From Gymnorhina tibicen (taxonomy: Eukaryota; Chordata; Aves; Passeriformes; Artamidae), in NCBI GenBank assembly GCA_013399875.1, contig VXAZ01000560.1, positions 2,035,789-2,099,788 of the forward strand: a DNA stretch of 64,000 nucleotides. The letters run 5' to 3'. Below are positions 11,346 to 25,575 of this stretch, one piece after another; position 1 is the first letter of the stretch, and each line of letters begins with the position of its first letter. Made by a program: the position numbers and the translations under genes. The notes beneath the pieces are model-generated. The model had not been told where the DNA came from and ran no database searches. It worked only from the letters and a program-made list of their open reading frames with translations.

Positions 11346-14300
11346 GAGACCCAAACAGAAAGACACCATTCAGACACTGATGCTGAATGTGTTAAAAATC
11401 TTTCTATGGACAACTCTAGGTTAAATCTATAAGTATGAGAGGAACAAAGAGCGTGCATATATAAAACTGAATCACTGTTTCAAGTAACCACTGTTTTAAA
11501 TTTTATAAGCTTAATAAGCGGAGGAGAGGTTATAAAAAAACATCATCCAAAAACAGCAAGGGAAATGAAAAGCAAAACTGGAAGTAGAGCCCACACCTCC
11601 AGCCACTGCAGTCCAGCAGCCTTGGGACATTCCTCCTGCCTTCTGCAACATCAGCAATGTTTCGGTTCAATTTAATCACAAAAATATATTCTTTCAAGCT
11701 CCGTATTTCAAGCGAACCACTCTGCAATAGGAAGTCAAATATTTATTTCAATTAAAAGCTTGTATTTAAAAAACACATTTTCTCCTGTTACCTTCTGGCA
11801 GTTAAAAATATGACACAACTAAAACTGGAAGTATTGGTACACAGAGCCAGTGAACAGCTTCCTGTGAAAGTCTGAGCTTGAGCAAATTTACCGCAGCTCA
11901 AGGCTTCACCAAACACTCAAGGAAGCTGGTGAAGAGATTAAGCAAAGGCTACAAGTCACTGAGAGAAAGGAAGCTGGGTCTCAGCTCCCTCCCCACCGTG
12001 TGGCTTTGGATAGAGTGAGATTACTCCTGTCAGCAGCATCAGCTTCTCCCAGTCCAAGAATGGCAGCACATCCCCATGCGCATCACCCGGCACATCTGCC
12101 AGCACCAGTCGCTGCCCCAGCCACGGGGACACGGCCACTGCATTATTCCAGACTTCCTTATGCCCCAGGGAACAACCAGGGCAGGCTGCAGCAAGAGCGC
12201 AGTTATTGCTCCGTGACCCTGGATCGTTCCTCTGGGTGAAAAGCAAACACAGGACACGCACATCCACCACCCAGGGGAGCAGAAGGACTTGGGGAGTCCT
12301 TGGCTCTTCCAGTGGTTTGGAAAGCGTGGCAGATGCTGAGGGTGCTGCCTGGCCAGGGCCATGTGCACCCTGACAATCCAGACACCGACCAGGAACTCAA
12401 ATCTCCACAGGATCAGGGCTACACTTCATTATGTGGTTTCTGCTGTCTTCATATAATTGAGTAGAATTAGAGTGGTGTGAAAAAACCCCACCCTTACAGC
12501 CCTGCCAGTGGTGTTTTGAGAGAGAGAACTGTTAGTCCGGAAATCTCTTCACACGCTCGCTATAAAGACACATTTTACTAATTCATGAGTAAATAATGTA
12601 TATATTCCTAACATCAAACTGTTGATAGTCTAATTTAGCACAGAACTTGAACACATGTGTGAGTATAAAGTCCTGAAGAGCTGTCAGTGGGGTTAATGGG
12701 AGTTTTTACCAGCTTAGTCAGACTGTGCTGAACTGGAACCTCGGCTGTCATGCACTTGTGGCCAGACAAAGCCTAAGTGAAACCAGAACAGAAGCAGGGA
12801 AATTGCCAAGAGTACTGCAATAAAACAAAGTCTTAATAACTGCATTTTGATGGAAGCTGATCCCATTTCACATGCTAAACTCGAATATTGAGCCCTCCTT
12901 TATTCAGGGAAACCACCTTCAAGTCTTTCTCAACTCTGGATGACAGGATGCTGCTGCCACAGGCACCTGAATCAAAGATGCACACTACAGATTCCTACTC
13001 AGGCAACGAGCCGTGGTGTTACCTCCCACCACAAAAATCAGTTCAGTCAGTGTAAACTCTTAAAATCATAAAGAAATTCCTAAATACCTGATCTATTCAC
13101 TCAAAATTTAGTCATTAGTATCAATTTTTGAAAACATGTTTTGTTAGATTGTAAGGTGATTTAAATCAAAGGAAAAGCAAGATGGCTCATTTCACATACA
13201 TCATACATGTACTGTATGCTTGTATTTTAATATTTTAAATGACAGCAGCAGTGCCTCTATTTCTAGAGTATCTTTAATTAATAATAATAATGGTCTGCAT
13301 TTACAGCCCTTTGTAATTGTATTTATCTAAAAAAGAGGGTAAATTTTTAAGCAAATCTCAAAAAGCCAAGGCATCAAGAGTATTATTTGGACAGATGTGA
13401 GATTTCATAAACCAAACAAAGAAAACCCCACCAAGGAGTTCTGAAACAGGCAACAGAAGTGAGTAAAAGAACACATAAATTTCCATAAAGTAAGAATGAA
13501 AAAACATTTCAGCTTCTTTACATCAGCAGGGAGAGGAACGGAGACCAATGCAGAAAATAAGGAAGGCTACAGAGAAGATAAATCAGGTGTCATTATTCCT
13601 CAGAATGCAGCAATAAAGACATTCAAAGAAAAAAGTCATTGCTGGGACCAAGTGAAAATAAAATAAAAACAAAACAGAGGCTACATTACGTGGATACCTA
13701 GACTGCTTCCAGTCACAATAATGGAGAGAAATAACACAAAGGAATATAAATGCTCATTAACTGAGCGTGATTTCAAAGCACTGTCCCCAGAAAGATGCTA
13801 ACATGTCGTCAGTTCTAGGATTCCTCTCTCCCTTTGTTTCCTCTGAAAGCATCACTGCTGCCACAGCCAAAGAGAAGGGACTGCATAAATGAACTCCACT
13901 TTGACTTGTTCTACCAACCAACCAGACCAACCCATGGGCTCTTGGGAGAGTGGCTAAAAGAAAGATGTTGCTCTTCTAATTTCAGCTGCTTTAGCCTGTT
14001 ACACAAGGAAGATGGACATGACTGGTTTCTACATTCATTGAAATCTTAAGAACAACCTCACCTGGGAATGCACATCCCCAGCTCTCTCAGAGCCAGAGCT
14101 CAGCCTCCCAGGTACTGCCTGAGCTTGTCTCACACCCAGCGCTGGGAAAGGTGAGGCTGAACCAGCAGGGTGGAGTTTACCACTGCTCTAAACTCTAATG
14201 AACCCTTTCATGCAGCCCTAACAACACTAAAATATTTGTCTTTCCCTTTCTTGGAACTTGAATTACACTGCGTTACTTGCAGAAAACACACTCACAAATG

Positions 14301-17300
14301 CTGCAAGCACAGAGAAGAATGGACTAAAAGTCAATTCAAAATCCCTGTGTTAGATGCCTAAAAACAGGAATGCTTTATTCCCTCTTTAATGGTTTGTATG
14401 TTTCTAATGAAAAAAGAAACAAAAATAATTTCCACACATTTGTGTGTTTTACCAAGATAAACGATGGAATTAAAAAGATCACTGTTCATAGAGAGCCTGT
14501 ACATTTTTATTTGAGAGAAATTAAGAATGACATTTCTGAAGACCATTTTGTAAACTATTTATTTATGAGCTTGGTCCTAAAGAGACGTGGGTGTGAGTAA
14601 CTTGACCTGAACAAAAAGTGTCTCTGACGTCAGCTGGGGCATTTCTGTAAGTCACGTGGTCTGCATAAGCAACTGCAGGATTGTGCTTGGCTGATCCCAT
14701 ATGGATTTTCCTTGCTACCTCCACAGTCAGGTCAGCAATATCAGGCTGCACACTCTGCCATTTTCACTGCTGCAAAGCGGTTTGCACCCTCACAAAGAAA
14801 AGCACAAAGAAAATCAACTCCCTGGTGTCCAAAAACAGCTCTAGGAGGTGAAAGGCTAACTTGCACTGCTGCAAGACCCAGAGAGAAATCCCGAGGTCTG
14901 AATTTAACTGAGTTCTCCTGTCCTGACTTGCCATGGATGGTATGGGAATGATGAGGAGGGACAGCACAAGACTTGCTGGCCTGCAGGAATCAGAGATTGG
15001 CAACTCTGGATTGCAGCAGTGAAAACCAGAAAGAAAGAAATAAGCAAATCTGCATACGGATCAAAAAATAACAAGTGCCACCTAAAAGACAGCAGTTACT
15101 TAAGGAGAATTTTCTGGATACCAAATCCATAGTACTTGAACAGTCTGAAGATGCTTTTGTCATATGACAAATGCTGTCAGCAAGACATCAGATGAAAACT
15201 CCTCAGGCTGGACTGACCTTGATTTTTCCAAATACACAGCTTCTTCATAATCAGTGCCAATTAATCAGTAACCTGCTACAGGTTTTCAGATGGTTTTCAA
15301 ACACCGTTTTCAAATAGTTTTCTGTGTCATACTGAAAAGACAAATTAAATCTTCTGGGCCGTAGGTGGCCAAAAGGTTCAGAGAAGGAAAATGAGCAGTG
15401 TAAGAAGAACAGTTCCCCAAACATTCCTACAACCAACAGCCTGTTCATACCAGCATGCTTGGACAGTAAATAAAGGACCCAGACCAGCAGAGCACTTAAG
15501 CACAGGCTTTAACTTTAAGCACGTGCCTAAGTGCTTTGCTGGAAAAGGGCCCAAAGAAAAGAATGGGCACAGTTAACAGAAAAGCCCTTCAGAACTGGCC
15601 TGACTGCTTTGTTTGTCCATTCCAGTTGCTAGTAAACACACGTCTGGATTTAACCCACCTCACAAGAATAGTGACCTGGTACAACCAATCTCTGCACTCT
15701 GGGAAGTTCCAGGAACTGGAAAGGCACTGCAAGACACACTTGGGATTTAGGCTACTTAAAAGGCACAAGTAGAAGTAGCATCTCCACATCTTGCAGGAAA
15801 ATCCACATGAGGGCCCAAACCATTAAATACTCTTTTACCACACAAGCCTGCCCTGCTCCAACTCTTCAGCTTCACAGAACGTACTTTGGAGACCTCAGAA
15901 AGAGGGCACAAAACGCTGCCACAGGACCAGTGGCTCTTCTTCCTGTCTCCCACTTCTGAAGGAAACCCAAACTTGAGCAGATAATTTCTGACTCTGGGCC
16001 TTGGGAATGTGGCAGCCTTTTTATTACCTCCACCTTGGTCCATTAATAACATTTTTATATGTATCAAATTTATCCCCAAAACCAAAATGAAAACAAAGTT
16101 CCCTAGAACATCTTAAGCAATGTGCTTAAGTTAAAAAAAGAACTGGAGTCCAAAAATGGAAAGATGATTAGGGAGGTAGGTGAAGTTTGAATGAAACAAT
16201 AATAAAAAGCCCTAAGAACACATCATATATTCATAGTTCTTGAATCATTAAGGCTCTGCCTGACAGCTCTCACAAGCACCAGTATGGCAAATTCACTGAC
16301 TTTTAAGCAGGAGTGAAAGTGGTTAAGCCCTAGGACAAATAATTTGAAAATCTCAGCACAAGTCTGATCTCAGAGAGTTTAAAGGAATGCAGACTGCCCA
16401 AAAACACAGCAGCTGTTTGTTTTTTCTGCCACCTTTCCAAGGTTCATGTCTGGAGTGAGGATAAACAGTTCTGAAAAAAAGTTATGTGGAGTTCAGACTT
16501 TAAGAAAATAAAACATCAGACTAGTATTTCTTACAGAAAGAATTAAAAAAAGCCCCCAAACCTTAAATTATTCAGCCCTGAAAGTTTTCAGGTAGAGCTC
16601 CGAGGAGCAGAGGTAGATGGCTTGAGGCTTCAATATATTAAAATGCATTCTCTAAACCAGTCTGCATTTTCAAAACCTTGGCCTGATGTGGTTTTCTTGA
16701 GCAATATTCCTCCAAGCAGAGTTTCACATTTAATGAGGTAAAACTGTAGTCCCTATTTTATGTACATACACACAAATAAAGGCCCTTTCAGATAAACCAA
16801 CAAGCAAATGAGATAGTGGATGAAGCCTGAATCAGCCTGAAGTGATTTCCATCAGCACAGCAGGTATCACAGTCACAAGGTTCATTTGCGCTAGTTTGGA
16901 CATCATTCTTTATATTCTACCTCCTCCTTTCTCTGTTTGTGCCAAAGCAAATGAGCACCTACTTTAATTAATTAATACGTCTCTTGATAGGTTGGGCAAT
17001 CAGAAATCTCGTAGCATTTTAGTAGGTATAAGTTTCCTTTGATCCCCATTTAAAGAGACGAGCTGAAAGAGTTAGCAGAAAATGTACTTGGGTGGATTAC
17101 CAGTGGGGCTAACTGGTGTGAATAAGGATTGTCTGGGTGGTTCCAGGCAGGTCAGAAATAGCAGGAAATAGCAGGCACCACGTTGAGATTCAACATCTGC
17201 TTATGAACTGTCCTTATACACAAAATGAAGAGCTGCTGCAGGACAAAATATACAAATCCAGACAGTCTTAAACAAACTGGAACCCCTCTGGAGAGCCCCC

Positions 17301-17394
17301 CTGTTAGATTTACACCTGGTGCTACTGGGGCAACAGCATGAGGAACGCTGAGCACCGAAGAACTTTAACTTGTCTTTGTGGTACACATTCAAAT

Positions 17395-17426
17395 CTTATA
17401 TATATATTTATATATATTTATTTCTA
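17395..17426. repeat. TATATTTA simple repeat
   Basis: ttatatatatatttatatat continues as atttatttctat. A short AT-only microsatellite in intron 5. Confidence 0.8.
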
Positions 17427-20013
17427 TCTCACGGGCAGCATGCCCCAAGATGGCACATGAAAGAAGCCATTCGTGAAGGAGACTAAATCCAGACTGCACA
17501 TGTGCCCACAGAGCTTGGGGGTGGAACAGAGGGCAAGAATGGCACGGGATGGGACAGATATGAAGAACAGGTGCCAAGAGTTTATCATGCTCTTACACAT
17601 TCCCTGTTTTCCCTTCTTTATAGGGAGATGAAAGCACTATGGGTATCAACAACACGTACAGATGCTGTGTACAAGGAATTCAGGACAACACCACACCTCG
17701 TTTTTCCATGAAGCCAGGAAGAACACTCAATTTCTTTCCTGAAAGTAAAATTACATCACGACGTTTCTTTTTCTCCAAGGACTCTGTTTGAGGTATTTTA
17801 CATACAATGACAAACCAGCATCAGAAACTCCCAAATAGTTTCATGGAGGGAAGATCAGAAGATGGAAACCACAGGAAAATAGTTTTCTTTGTATTTTGTG
17901 GCCTGTTCTCCCCCTCTCATCAGTTTTAATTAAATATGAAAACACCTTATTGTGCAGATCCAGCTTCATTCCTCAGAAGAACGAGCTCACCTCGGAAAAT
18001 GAGATTGGAAGGAAAGAGAGTATCTAAACAGTTTCAAAACTGTTTCAAACTACAGTGAGTGAAAGTTGAAGTCATTTCCCTCATCCTAACTCCGTGTACT
18101 ATGTATGGACAAATGCAAGTGGGCTTTGGGGGTGGGGAGAGTTTTGGATATAACAGGCATACTTCTCTGCACATCCTCAAACTCTTCCCAATCACCCACA
18201 ACATGAAGGGTTTTCCTACTTTCTTTCCCACTTTGACAAAAATTCCTTGTGCATGGATGCTAGAGGCAACAGCTGGGTCACCTTCCATGAATTCTCGTCT
18301 ACTCCAACACTGGCATACGGATCCTGGGAGTGACTCTGGGACAGCCCCAGCCTGCCAGGGAACACAGGGAAGGGCTCTCTGAGGAATGCCTGTGCTTTCT
18401 AATCCCCTCTCAGGAGAGTCCCAGGATACAGCCACAGTGCAGAACAGCAGCAAGCTCAGAACTCAGGCTGACAAGTCTGAGACAGAGCACCAGAAATAAA
18501 ATAAAGTGGACAAACACAGCTTTTAACTGAGATTCTAAGCTCCAGTTTAAAGCTGAGTGTCAGCAAGCTGAACCAAATAGATACATAACCCAAATATTAA
18601 CTGAAGCTACATAATAGCAAAATATAAAACATAGGACTTCCAGAAGTGAACTTGCCCTTCACTTTAAAATCAAACTAACAGCCTTGGTGAAATCTGAAAT
18701 TCCAACTCTCCTATCCACAGGAGCATTAAGTTTCCTATACATGCGGTGTCCAACAACCAAGAAGCATAACTCCAGTCATCCCTGCTGGATCACACTGTAA
18801 GCATTATTGCTTCATCTGTTTCTCTGAAGTCAGACAGTCAGAATCCTACCATTGACATTTAATTAAAGAAGGTAGTAAGAAAATAAACAATCTTTCTTGG
18901 AATGTCTTTGATTCCATAAGTACATATACATTTCATCCACTGAAGACTGAATTACAACCTTTCATCTAATGAACAGCTTAATGGAATGGCACTGGAATAA
19001 AGAATGGGGGAAGGCAAAAACAAACCCTTGGTGATTTCATATAACACATTATATATTTATATAATATCGGGCTGGCTATCTGGCAGCATCAATTTGCAAG
19101 CTGCAGTCAAAGTGTTCATCACTCAGTGCAAGCAAAAGGCAGAGCCAGGCACTTACACCGAATCAATAACCAGATCCTACTGAGAGTTAAAGCAGCAGAT
19201 GGTCTATCACAATGAAGAAATGACAGAACACATACATAGAAGTGTCTGCTTTCTTCAGACACATTCTTGAAAGCACTGTATCATTGATCTAAGATTATTT
19301 TTATAGGCAGATGACAGGTCAAGCATAAAAGTGCTCTGTTTTAAAGGTTACGGAGTTGGCAAGCTTGGTATCACTGCCATGGACAAAGACTCATTTTCTT
19401 TTGAAGTCTTCCTTGTCAGGTTATTTACATTTCACAGTTAAAAGGCTCCTCTCTGGAGAACATGAATGCTAAAACAAATAAGAGAAAAAGTCCTAGGCGA
19501 GCTAATGCTACTTTAAAGAGATAATGTAAATCAACCCTGACACCATCAGTGTCATCCTAAAGCACGCCGAGAATTTCCAGTGAAAGTTACTAACATTAAG
19601 CAGATTTAGAGAGCCAGCCAAAAAAAATAAAGCAAACCTGTAGGTAAACTGCCCTCCAGGCCAAGACTGTTGTTACAGCCATGTATTACAGTGAGAGGGA
19701 GAGGAGGAACACTCCAGTGGTGAAAAGCATTTGTTTGGGAAGTCTGGAGGAAGAATTGGTCCAGAATAAATAATTTATAGTGTGATCTGTGAAAATGCCT
19801 ATGGAATACGACACCTAATTCTCACTGCAAGTTAGACAGAAAGCTGGATGCCCAGCTAAACACTTAAAGAATGTTACCCTTCAAATTATACGGCTCTTTT
19901 CCCAGCTATAAAATAACAATGCCACTTTCTTGCTTAAGAGCACATTTAAGGGCTGAATTTATTAAGGTTCTTTCATATGCAAGGTATTACAGAGGAGTAA
20001 AGGTTTGGGGGTT

Positions 20014-20049
20014 TAAAAAGAAAAGAAAAAAAGAAGAAAAGACAAAAGA
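20014..20049. repeat. Purine-rich (A/G) tract
   Basis: An almost unbroken A/G run containing aaaagaaaagaaaaaaagaa; low complexity. Confidence 0.75.
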
Positions 20050-20781
20050 GCCCCTGAAGGGATAATAAATTTCTGTGAGTTTTAATACTTCTGAGCACTG
20101 TATGTACACATACAACGCACAGACTTCATGCTACATAGCTTTCTTTCCCTTCCCTGGATGAGAACGCTCCTGGAATGTTATTGTTTTCAAGGGGGTGGTT
20201 TTTAAGAATTTACTGTGAATACATGCATTATATATGGGCACACCAAAACACTGCTGGGGCTGTAAATGACCCAGGAGTTCATAAACATGGCTATTTTCTT
20301 ATCTGGTTCAAATTTAAGCAAGGAAGCAATTGTTACACAGCTCTGGCTGAACAGAGACCCAATCTCACAAGGGACAAGGGGGCTTTCCATGGGGTTTCAC
20401 ATAAGGAAGAGTTCAAAGGAGATGACAGATTGTTTATTACACCCCTTGTACCAGGAGGGTCTGATCCCCGATGGTGTTCACAGGAGCTAATGCAAAAGAA
20501 ACACCCTGAACACCCAGCCTGGATCTGAAGAGAACTGAAATTATTGTAGAAAAAACGAGATCAAGAGAACTGAAAGACAACAAACTCCTCTGTGGTTTCT
20601 GTCTCATTTTTCCTCAGAATTTAGGGCTGTAACACCACAACCTCCTTCAATACTCCCCCCCAGCCCCACTAAAGCACAGTTATCCAGTCCCACCATTAGT
20701 GAGGATGTCAGCAAGAGGAATCTCAGACTCCCAGCCATCTCTTTAAGAACTTTATTAAGGGGAGATTGTCATCTCAACCTC

Positions 20782-20829
20782 ACAGAAGTTAATAATTACA
20801 GTGTTCTGCAGAAGTTAATAATCTTCATT
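20782..20829. repeat. Direct repeat of a 14-bp word
   Basis: cagaagttaataat occurs twice, about 32 bp apart, within intron 5. Probably a small local duplication. Confidence 0.6.
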
Positions 20830-21140
20830 GCTTCTGCACAGGACCAACAATGAAATGGTTGTTTAAACACAGCTTCTGTGCTTCGATGGAAAACTGTGTG
20901 TGCACCACTCCTCAGCTCAAGTAAATGTTAATGACTATTATGGAAAAATAAAAGACATTTTCTGATACACACAGTACAGTTCTTTAAGAGTCTCCTTAGG
21001 ATGTCAGACAGGATTATCCTCCACATAATCGTTAACTGCATTTTGAGACTGAAGAAATAAGACCTTTAGCAACAATGAATGTATGAACTCTGATTTTTTT
21101 TTTATTATGTTTTTTAAGTGCTGGAGAACGTTTGAACCAT

Positions 21141-21168
21141 CGCACACACACTCACATGCACACACACT
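21141..21168. repeat. CA-rich simple repeat
   Basis: cgcacacacactcacatgca followed by cacacact; an imperfect CA microsatellite. Confidence 0.75.
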
Positions 21169-23019
21169 CTCAAACTTACCACACTAGGCAAGATCAGAGC
21201 TTAACAGCCAACAAAACACACATTCAATCCCTGAGATCATTTTCCTGAAATAGAAAACTACATATGTTTCTCAAATTTCACATCAAGCCACTGCACAGCC
21301 CAAGCTGCAGGGAAGAAGGGAGCCAAGCCTGCCTTTGGGCTTGGGGGAGGAAGGACCTGAAACCAAGATGATTCCTTTCATATCGCCACATTTCTCGTCC
21401 ACAATCTCCACTTAACAAACACCCCCGTTTCACAGCATTTCTAGCTGGGCTTGCTTATCAAGCAGCCTTTGCTTTGTCAAATTAAGACACATTGCCTTGG
21501 ATTAGTGAGACTCCCTGAGTTCACGATGACTTCATGGTTGGCTCAGTTCAGTGTCTCCGTGGCAAACTGCCAGGAATACATCCACTGCCCCCAATCCTTT
21601 CTATACTGACCTAGCTGGCTTTTGGTTTTTGGGTTGGTTTTTTTTTTTTTTAGCAGCAAATGAACACAGTAGAAAACGAAGGGCTAGATACTGTCACAGC
21701 TAATTAACAATCCTAACAACTTCAAGAAATAAAGTAGTAAATATTTGAAGATCTGAATGCAAGTCTCTGTGGTGCAACCTCTCAATGTATGTCCGAAGCT
21801 GGTGGAAGGGGACAGTGCAGTTTTTCTTCACTGGGCAGACACAGTGAGACACTCTGAAGGGCTCCTGTTCTTGTGGAAAACACATTAAGCTTCTTTTGCT
21901 AATATTTTGTAAAGGGCACTTGTACAATAACAATAGCTAAAGCTTCCTGTTTGCCTGTGTGCTTCCTGGCTAACATTAACGAGACCTGCTGACAATTTTC
22001 TCCTTCAGCACACAGAGCTCTTTCAGATTACTCCACAGACTCAAGGACATGTTGTTTTTAAATTTAAAAAACAAAAAAATCTAACAGTAATGGCCCACAT
22101 TGCACCTGCCCTTCACAGTCCTGATAACTTTTCCAGCTACACGTTTCCTATTTTCTGGATCAGTCTGTGTGTCACCAGTCTCCAAAGAACATGTTTTGAA
22201 TTTCTTAAAAGCCTGATAGCAGTAGAGTTCTCTCATTTGGCAAACATACCATCGCAGGGACACTTGCTTTTGGCTCCATGACAAGAAATTCATGGTACTT
22301 TGTCCAATCCACAAAAACACCATCCCTCCCCTCCCAACCAGCCTTTCAAGATAATTCTCCCATCTCCAGAGACTTCTCTGAACAAGTCTGCAAGTCTGAA
22401 GTCCTGGGTTTCATTTCATAAACAGGACACAACACCCGAGTGCAATTCAGGATACTGTCACTGCCCCATGGGCTGAGCACTAATCACAACAGCTTTCTGC
22501 AGTATTCCCTAGGCCCCTTCCTTCCAGAGACAGGCCTGATTTTTAGACCGGGCATCTTTTGAAGTAGGCACAAAATATCAACAAGAATCCAAGCGCCAGA
22601 TCCCAGCCAAAGGGTATCCATTAGTCATGGCAGGGCTAGGAAGGAAGAGAAGGGCAGCTGGCCCCAAAAAGTGGTGTCTGTGCTGCTGCAGTTACCACAT
22701 CTCTCTGACAGGATTGCCCAATCCTTGAAAAGGACACAGACATCCTTCAGATAATCGTTTAATTTGCACCAGTTTGTTTTTTCAACAGCGCCTCTAAACA
22801 CAAGCTCCTCTTCCAAACTCCCTCTCCCTTCTCAGAGTTTCCAGCCTATTCTGGGTAAAATATTTGGTGAGGGCTCCACTGACACAGCCATGAGAGACCT
22901 CACAGTGGGAAAAGTAAGCAACCTCCTAAGAGTGTGTGGATGCATCAGTTTAACAGAAGAACAAATTACAGGGACGAAAAAACATCAAATCCCCACGTGT
23001 ATTCAGCTGCCTGAACACC

Positions 23020-23135
23020 TCCAAAGACACAGATTTAATTCACTTCCCCAAATCACACAGGGGACATCACAGGGTAGAGACCTGAATCCAGATTCTTGGA
23101 TTCTAGAGCACCTCCCTGGCTTTACTGTTCTATTA
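23020..23135 (-). mobile_element. MIR-like SINE relic
   Basis: cacttccccaaatcacacag followed by gtagagacctgaatccagat and ggattctagagcacc matches the reverse MIR order (acttgcccaaggtcacacag ... gaacccagg ... ctccagagcccgtgctc). It overlaps a 149-codon open frame (22764-23213) that I therefore treat as spurious. Confidence 0.6.
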
Positions 23136-25506
23136 CAAGCTTCCCTCACTACAGTTCAACAAGGGACCAGACTCTACTCCTGTTCATCCCAGTGGACTCT
23201 GCACCAACTCTGACAACGTCCAGAGAGTTCTCTGGAAGTCCATCAGTGCAATGGAGTCATCTCAAGCCCTAATTATAAGCAACTCAAAACAAGTTACAAA
23301 TAAACTTTAAGGACTCAATCACTGCTTAACATAAAGAGCCAGCTACTTAAACATGCACAGGCCAAGGAACTCATAAATGAAAGAAAAGGATTTGTCAAGT
23401 ATCTTCCTGCTGTATACTGAAAAGAGATCCCCCTCTCTCACAGAGATACAGACAAATATTAGTCATGTGCTTCCCAGAAATGCTTTTCATCAACTACAAG
23501 CATTTGCTTTTCACTTTGCAGTCCGTCACTACCATAAACAGTATGAATTTCTTTCTTATAAAACTGAGAAACTCATGATCCTGAGATCTGTTGGAAGGAG
23601 ATCATGTAGAAAAGTGCAGTATATGAAACAGCTGTTCCACCCTTTCCCATGTCACGATGGCAAGCAGCTGAAGACTGACTGGACAAGTATTTTCACAAGA
23701 AAATTATTTGGGTCAAATTCATAGATGAGATGAAGTCTCTACTAGATAGCACTTTACCTTCCCCAGGTATTAACATACCTAGAGTACAATATGAAAAAAA
23801 TATCCTGCACAAATACTCAATTTGTTCCGACTTTTTTTGGTCATTTTGGGAGGTGGCTTTGTAGCACAATTGTAGACACAATGTTGGACACCCTCTATCT
23901 CAATAATGTCAGCCTGACATTATTCCCTACGTTTCCAAATCCTCCTTCACAGGTCTAATCTCTCTTTTGTCAGAATTCATCTTAAATTCCAGTACAGACT
24001 AGCTCATTTTGCAGTGAGTGAGTTGCCTACGACTGGAAGTGGCCCTGAAGCAGAATTCTGGGTCTAAATACACGTGACCTTTGAGAAATTTGTGTGTGGA
24101 TTCCACCCAGTTTAACAGCTCAGCCCCATTCTTATCTGCAATGTAATCCTTCACAAGACTCCAGAAACACGCTAAGATTACAGATGTGCATCTCTGGGAA
24201 GAACTCCCCGTCCATAACACAGTAGCTAAACCAGAGAGGAGTTTAGATTTTATTAAGATAGCTGGACCCAAAGTACCATATAAAGGAAAGGTTACCAGAG
24301 GTTCTGGATGGGGGAGGAAGAGCAGTGAGTCACACTCACCACGAGAAGTGCTGAGCCTCTGAAAAGCACTGTCACAGAACAGCTCTTCCTTTCCACCACA
24401 GCATTTCTGGGAGAACACAACTGAGTATTCAAGTGGCAAAACCAACACATTGTTGCAGCCTTGAGGGGCAAAGCTGAGAAGTTCCAGGTTTAAATTTTTT
24501 AACTAAAGAGCTGTCAGTAACATTTTTTTTAATGCAGAATAGTCAGAACGACCGTGCCTGGATCGTTCAGGACAAGTCAATGGTCATCCATCAGCCCAAA
24601 GCAGAAATAATAAAACATAACTATATTAAATATGGAGCATTACAGGCAACAGCTTTCCAAGAAAAACAGGAATCAACAATTTGGAACTCATCCTTTGCAA
24701 CTGATGAGTGGATGTTGTTCAGTGAGATACAGAGTAATTTAAAAGCCAGGAGGTAAAAAATCCTAGAAGATGTTTGAGCCTCCACCTCGGAGGTAAGAAA
24801 CATTTATTGTTTATTATAGGTCCACTGGAAAAAAAACCTGGCAACAAGGCAGTTCAAGCCAGCAGAATTAAAGGTGAAAGACAAAGGATTTCGTACTTCG
24901 AAATACACATCAAGAACTGCTTTTCAAATACGTCAAACTCTGATCTCACACGCTACTTAACTTTGTGCACAGCGACCTCACTGAAGGCAAAAAGACTTTA
25001 CATAATTTCTAAATGTCAAATACATACAAAATGTTTTAGAGAGCCCCTTAAAAATTTAAAGAAGCGAGGTCTTTGCTATAAAAGCGCCTTCAGAATTGCA
25101 TTTATTTTGGTAAAATCTTCCTCACCAAAACAAATTTTTAAAAAAATAAATCCTTCTTTTATCAGGGCCAAGTTCTGTATGATTCACAGTGACTAACACT
25201 GTGTCTTGCCCCGTGAATAGACTCCTTTGTGCTCAAAGGGAGAAAGGGTGGTAAGAGGTAAGAATCTCAGACTTGATAAATTCACACTCCCCTTGTGTTA
25301 TGAGCATGTGCAGGACAAATTACTTGACTTCACCAACCAACTTTCAACAAGAAAATTGTCAGAAAACTGGTGTGCATGGGGTAAAGCAGAGAAATGCAAA
25401 AAAAAAAATTAGGTTTGATTCCAGCAAAGTGTTTCTTGTCCCTATTTTCCTGTCTTTTTCTTCCTTCGTTACCCTACAAGACCATTCACTAGAACCAAAA
25501 AAGGGG

Positions 25507-25575
25507 TGACTTTGGGGAGCACATTAAAGAACCAATGGGATTGATTTTGGGAAGCCCATTAAAGACAGCAATGAA
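25507..25575. repeat. Imperfect 35-bp tandem duplication
   Basis: The units start tgactttggggagcacatta (25507) and tgattttgggaagcccatta (25542), and most of the next 15 bases also agree. A local tandem duplication of non-coding DNA. Confidence 0.65.

Noticed and set aside
11956..12420. Possible exon in a GC-richer patch of intron 5
   Set aside because: Overlapping frames on both strands, no conserved peptide, and FGGY exons 5 and 6 already join directly.
22764..23213. 149-codon plus-strand frame
   Set aside because: Overlaps the antisense MIR relic; no family resemblance or splice context.
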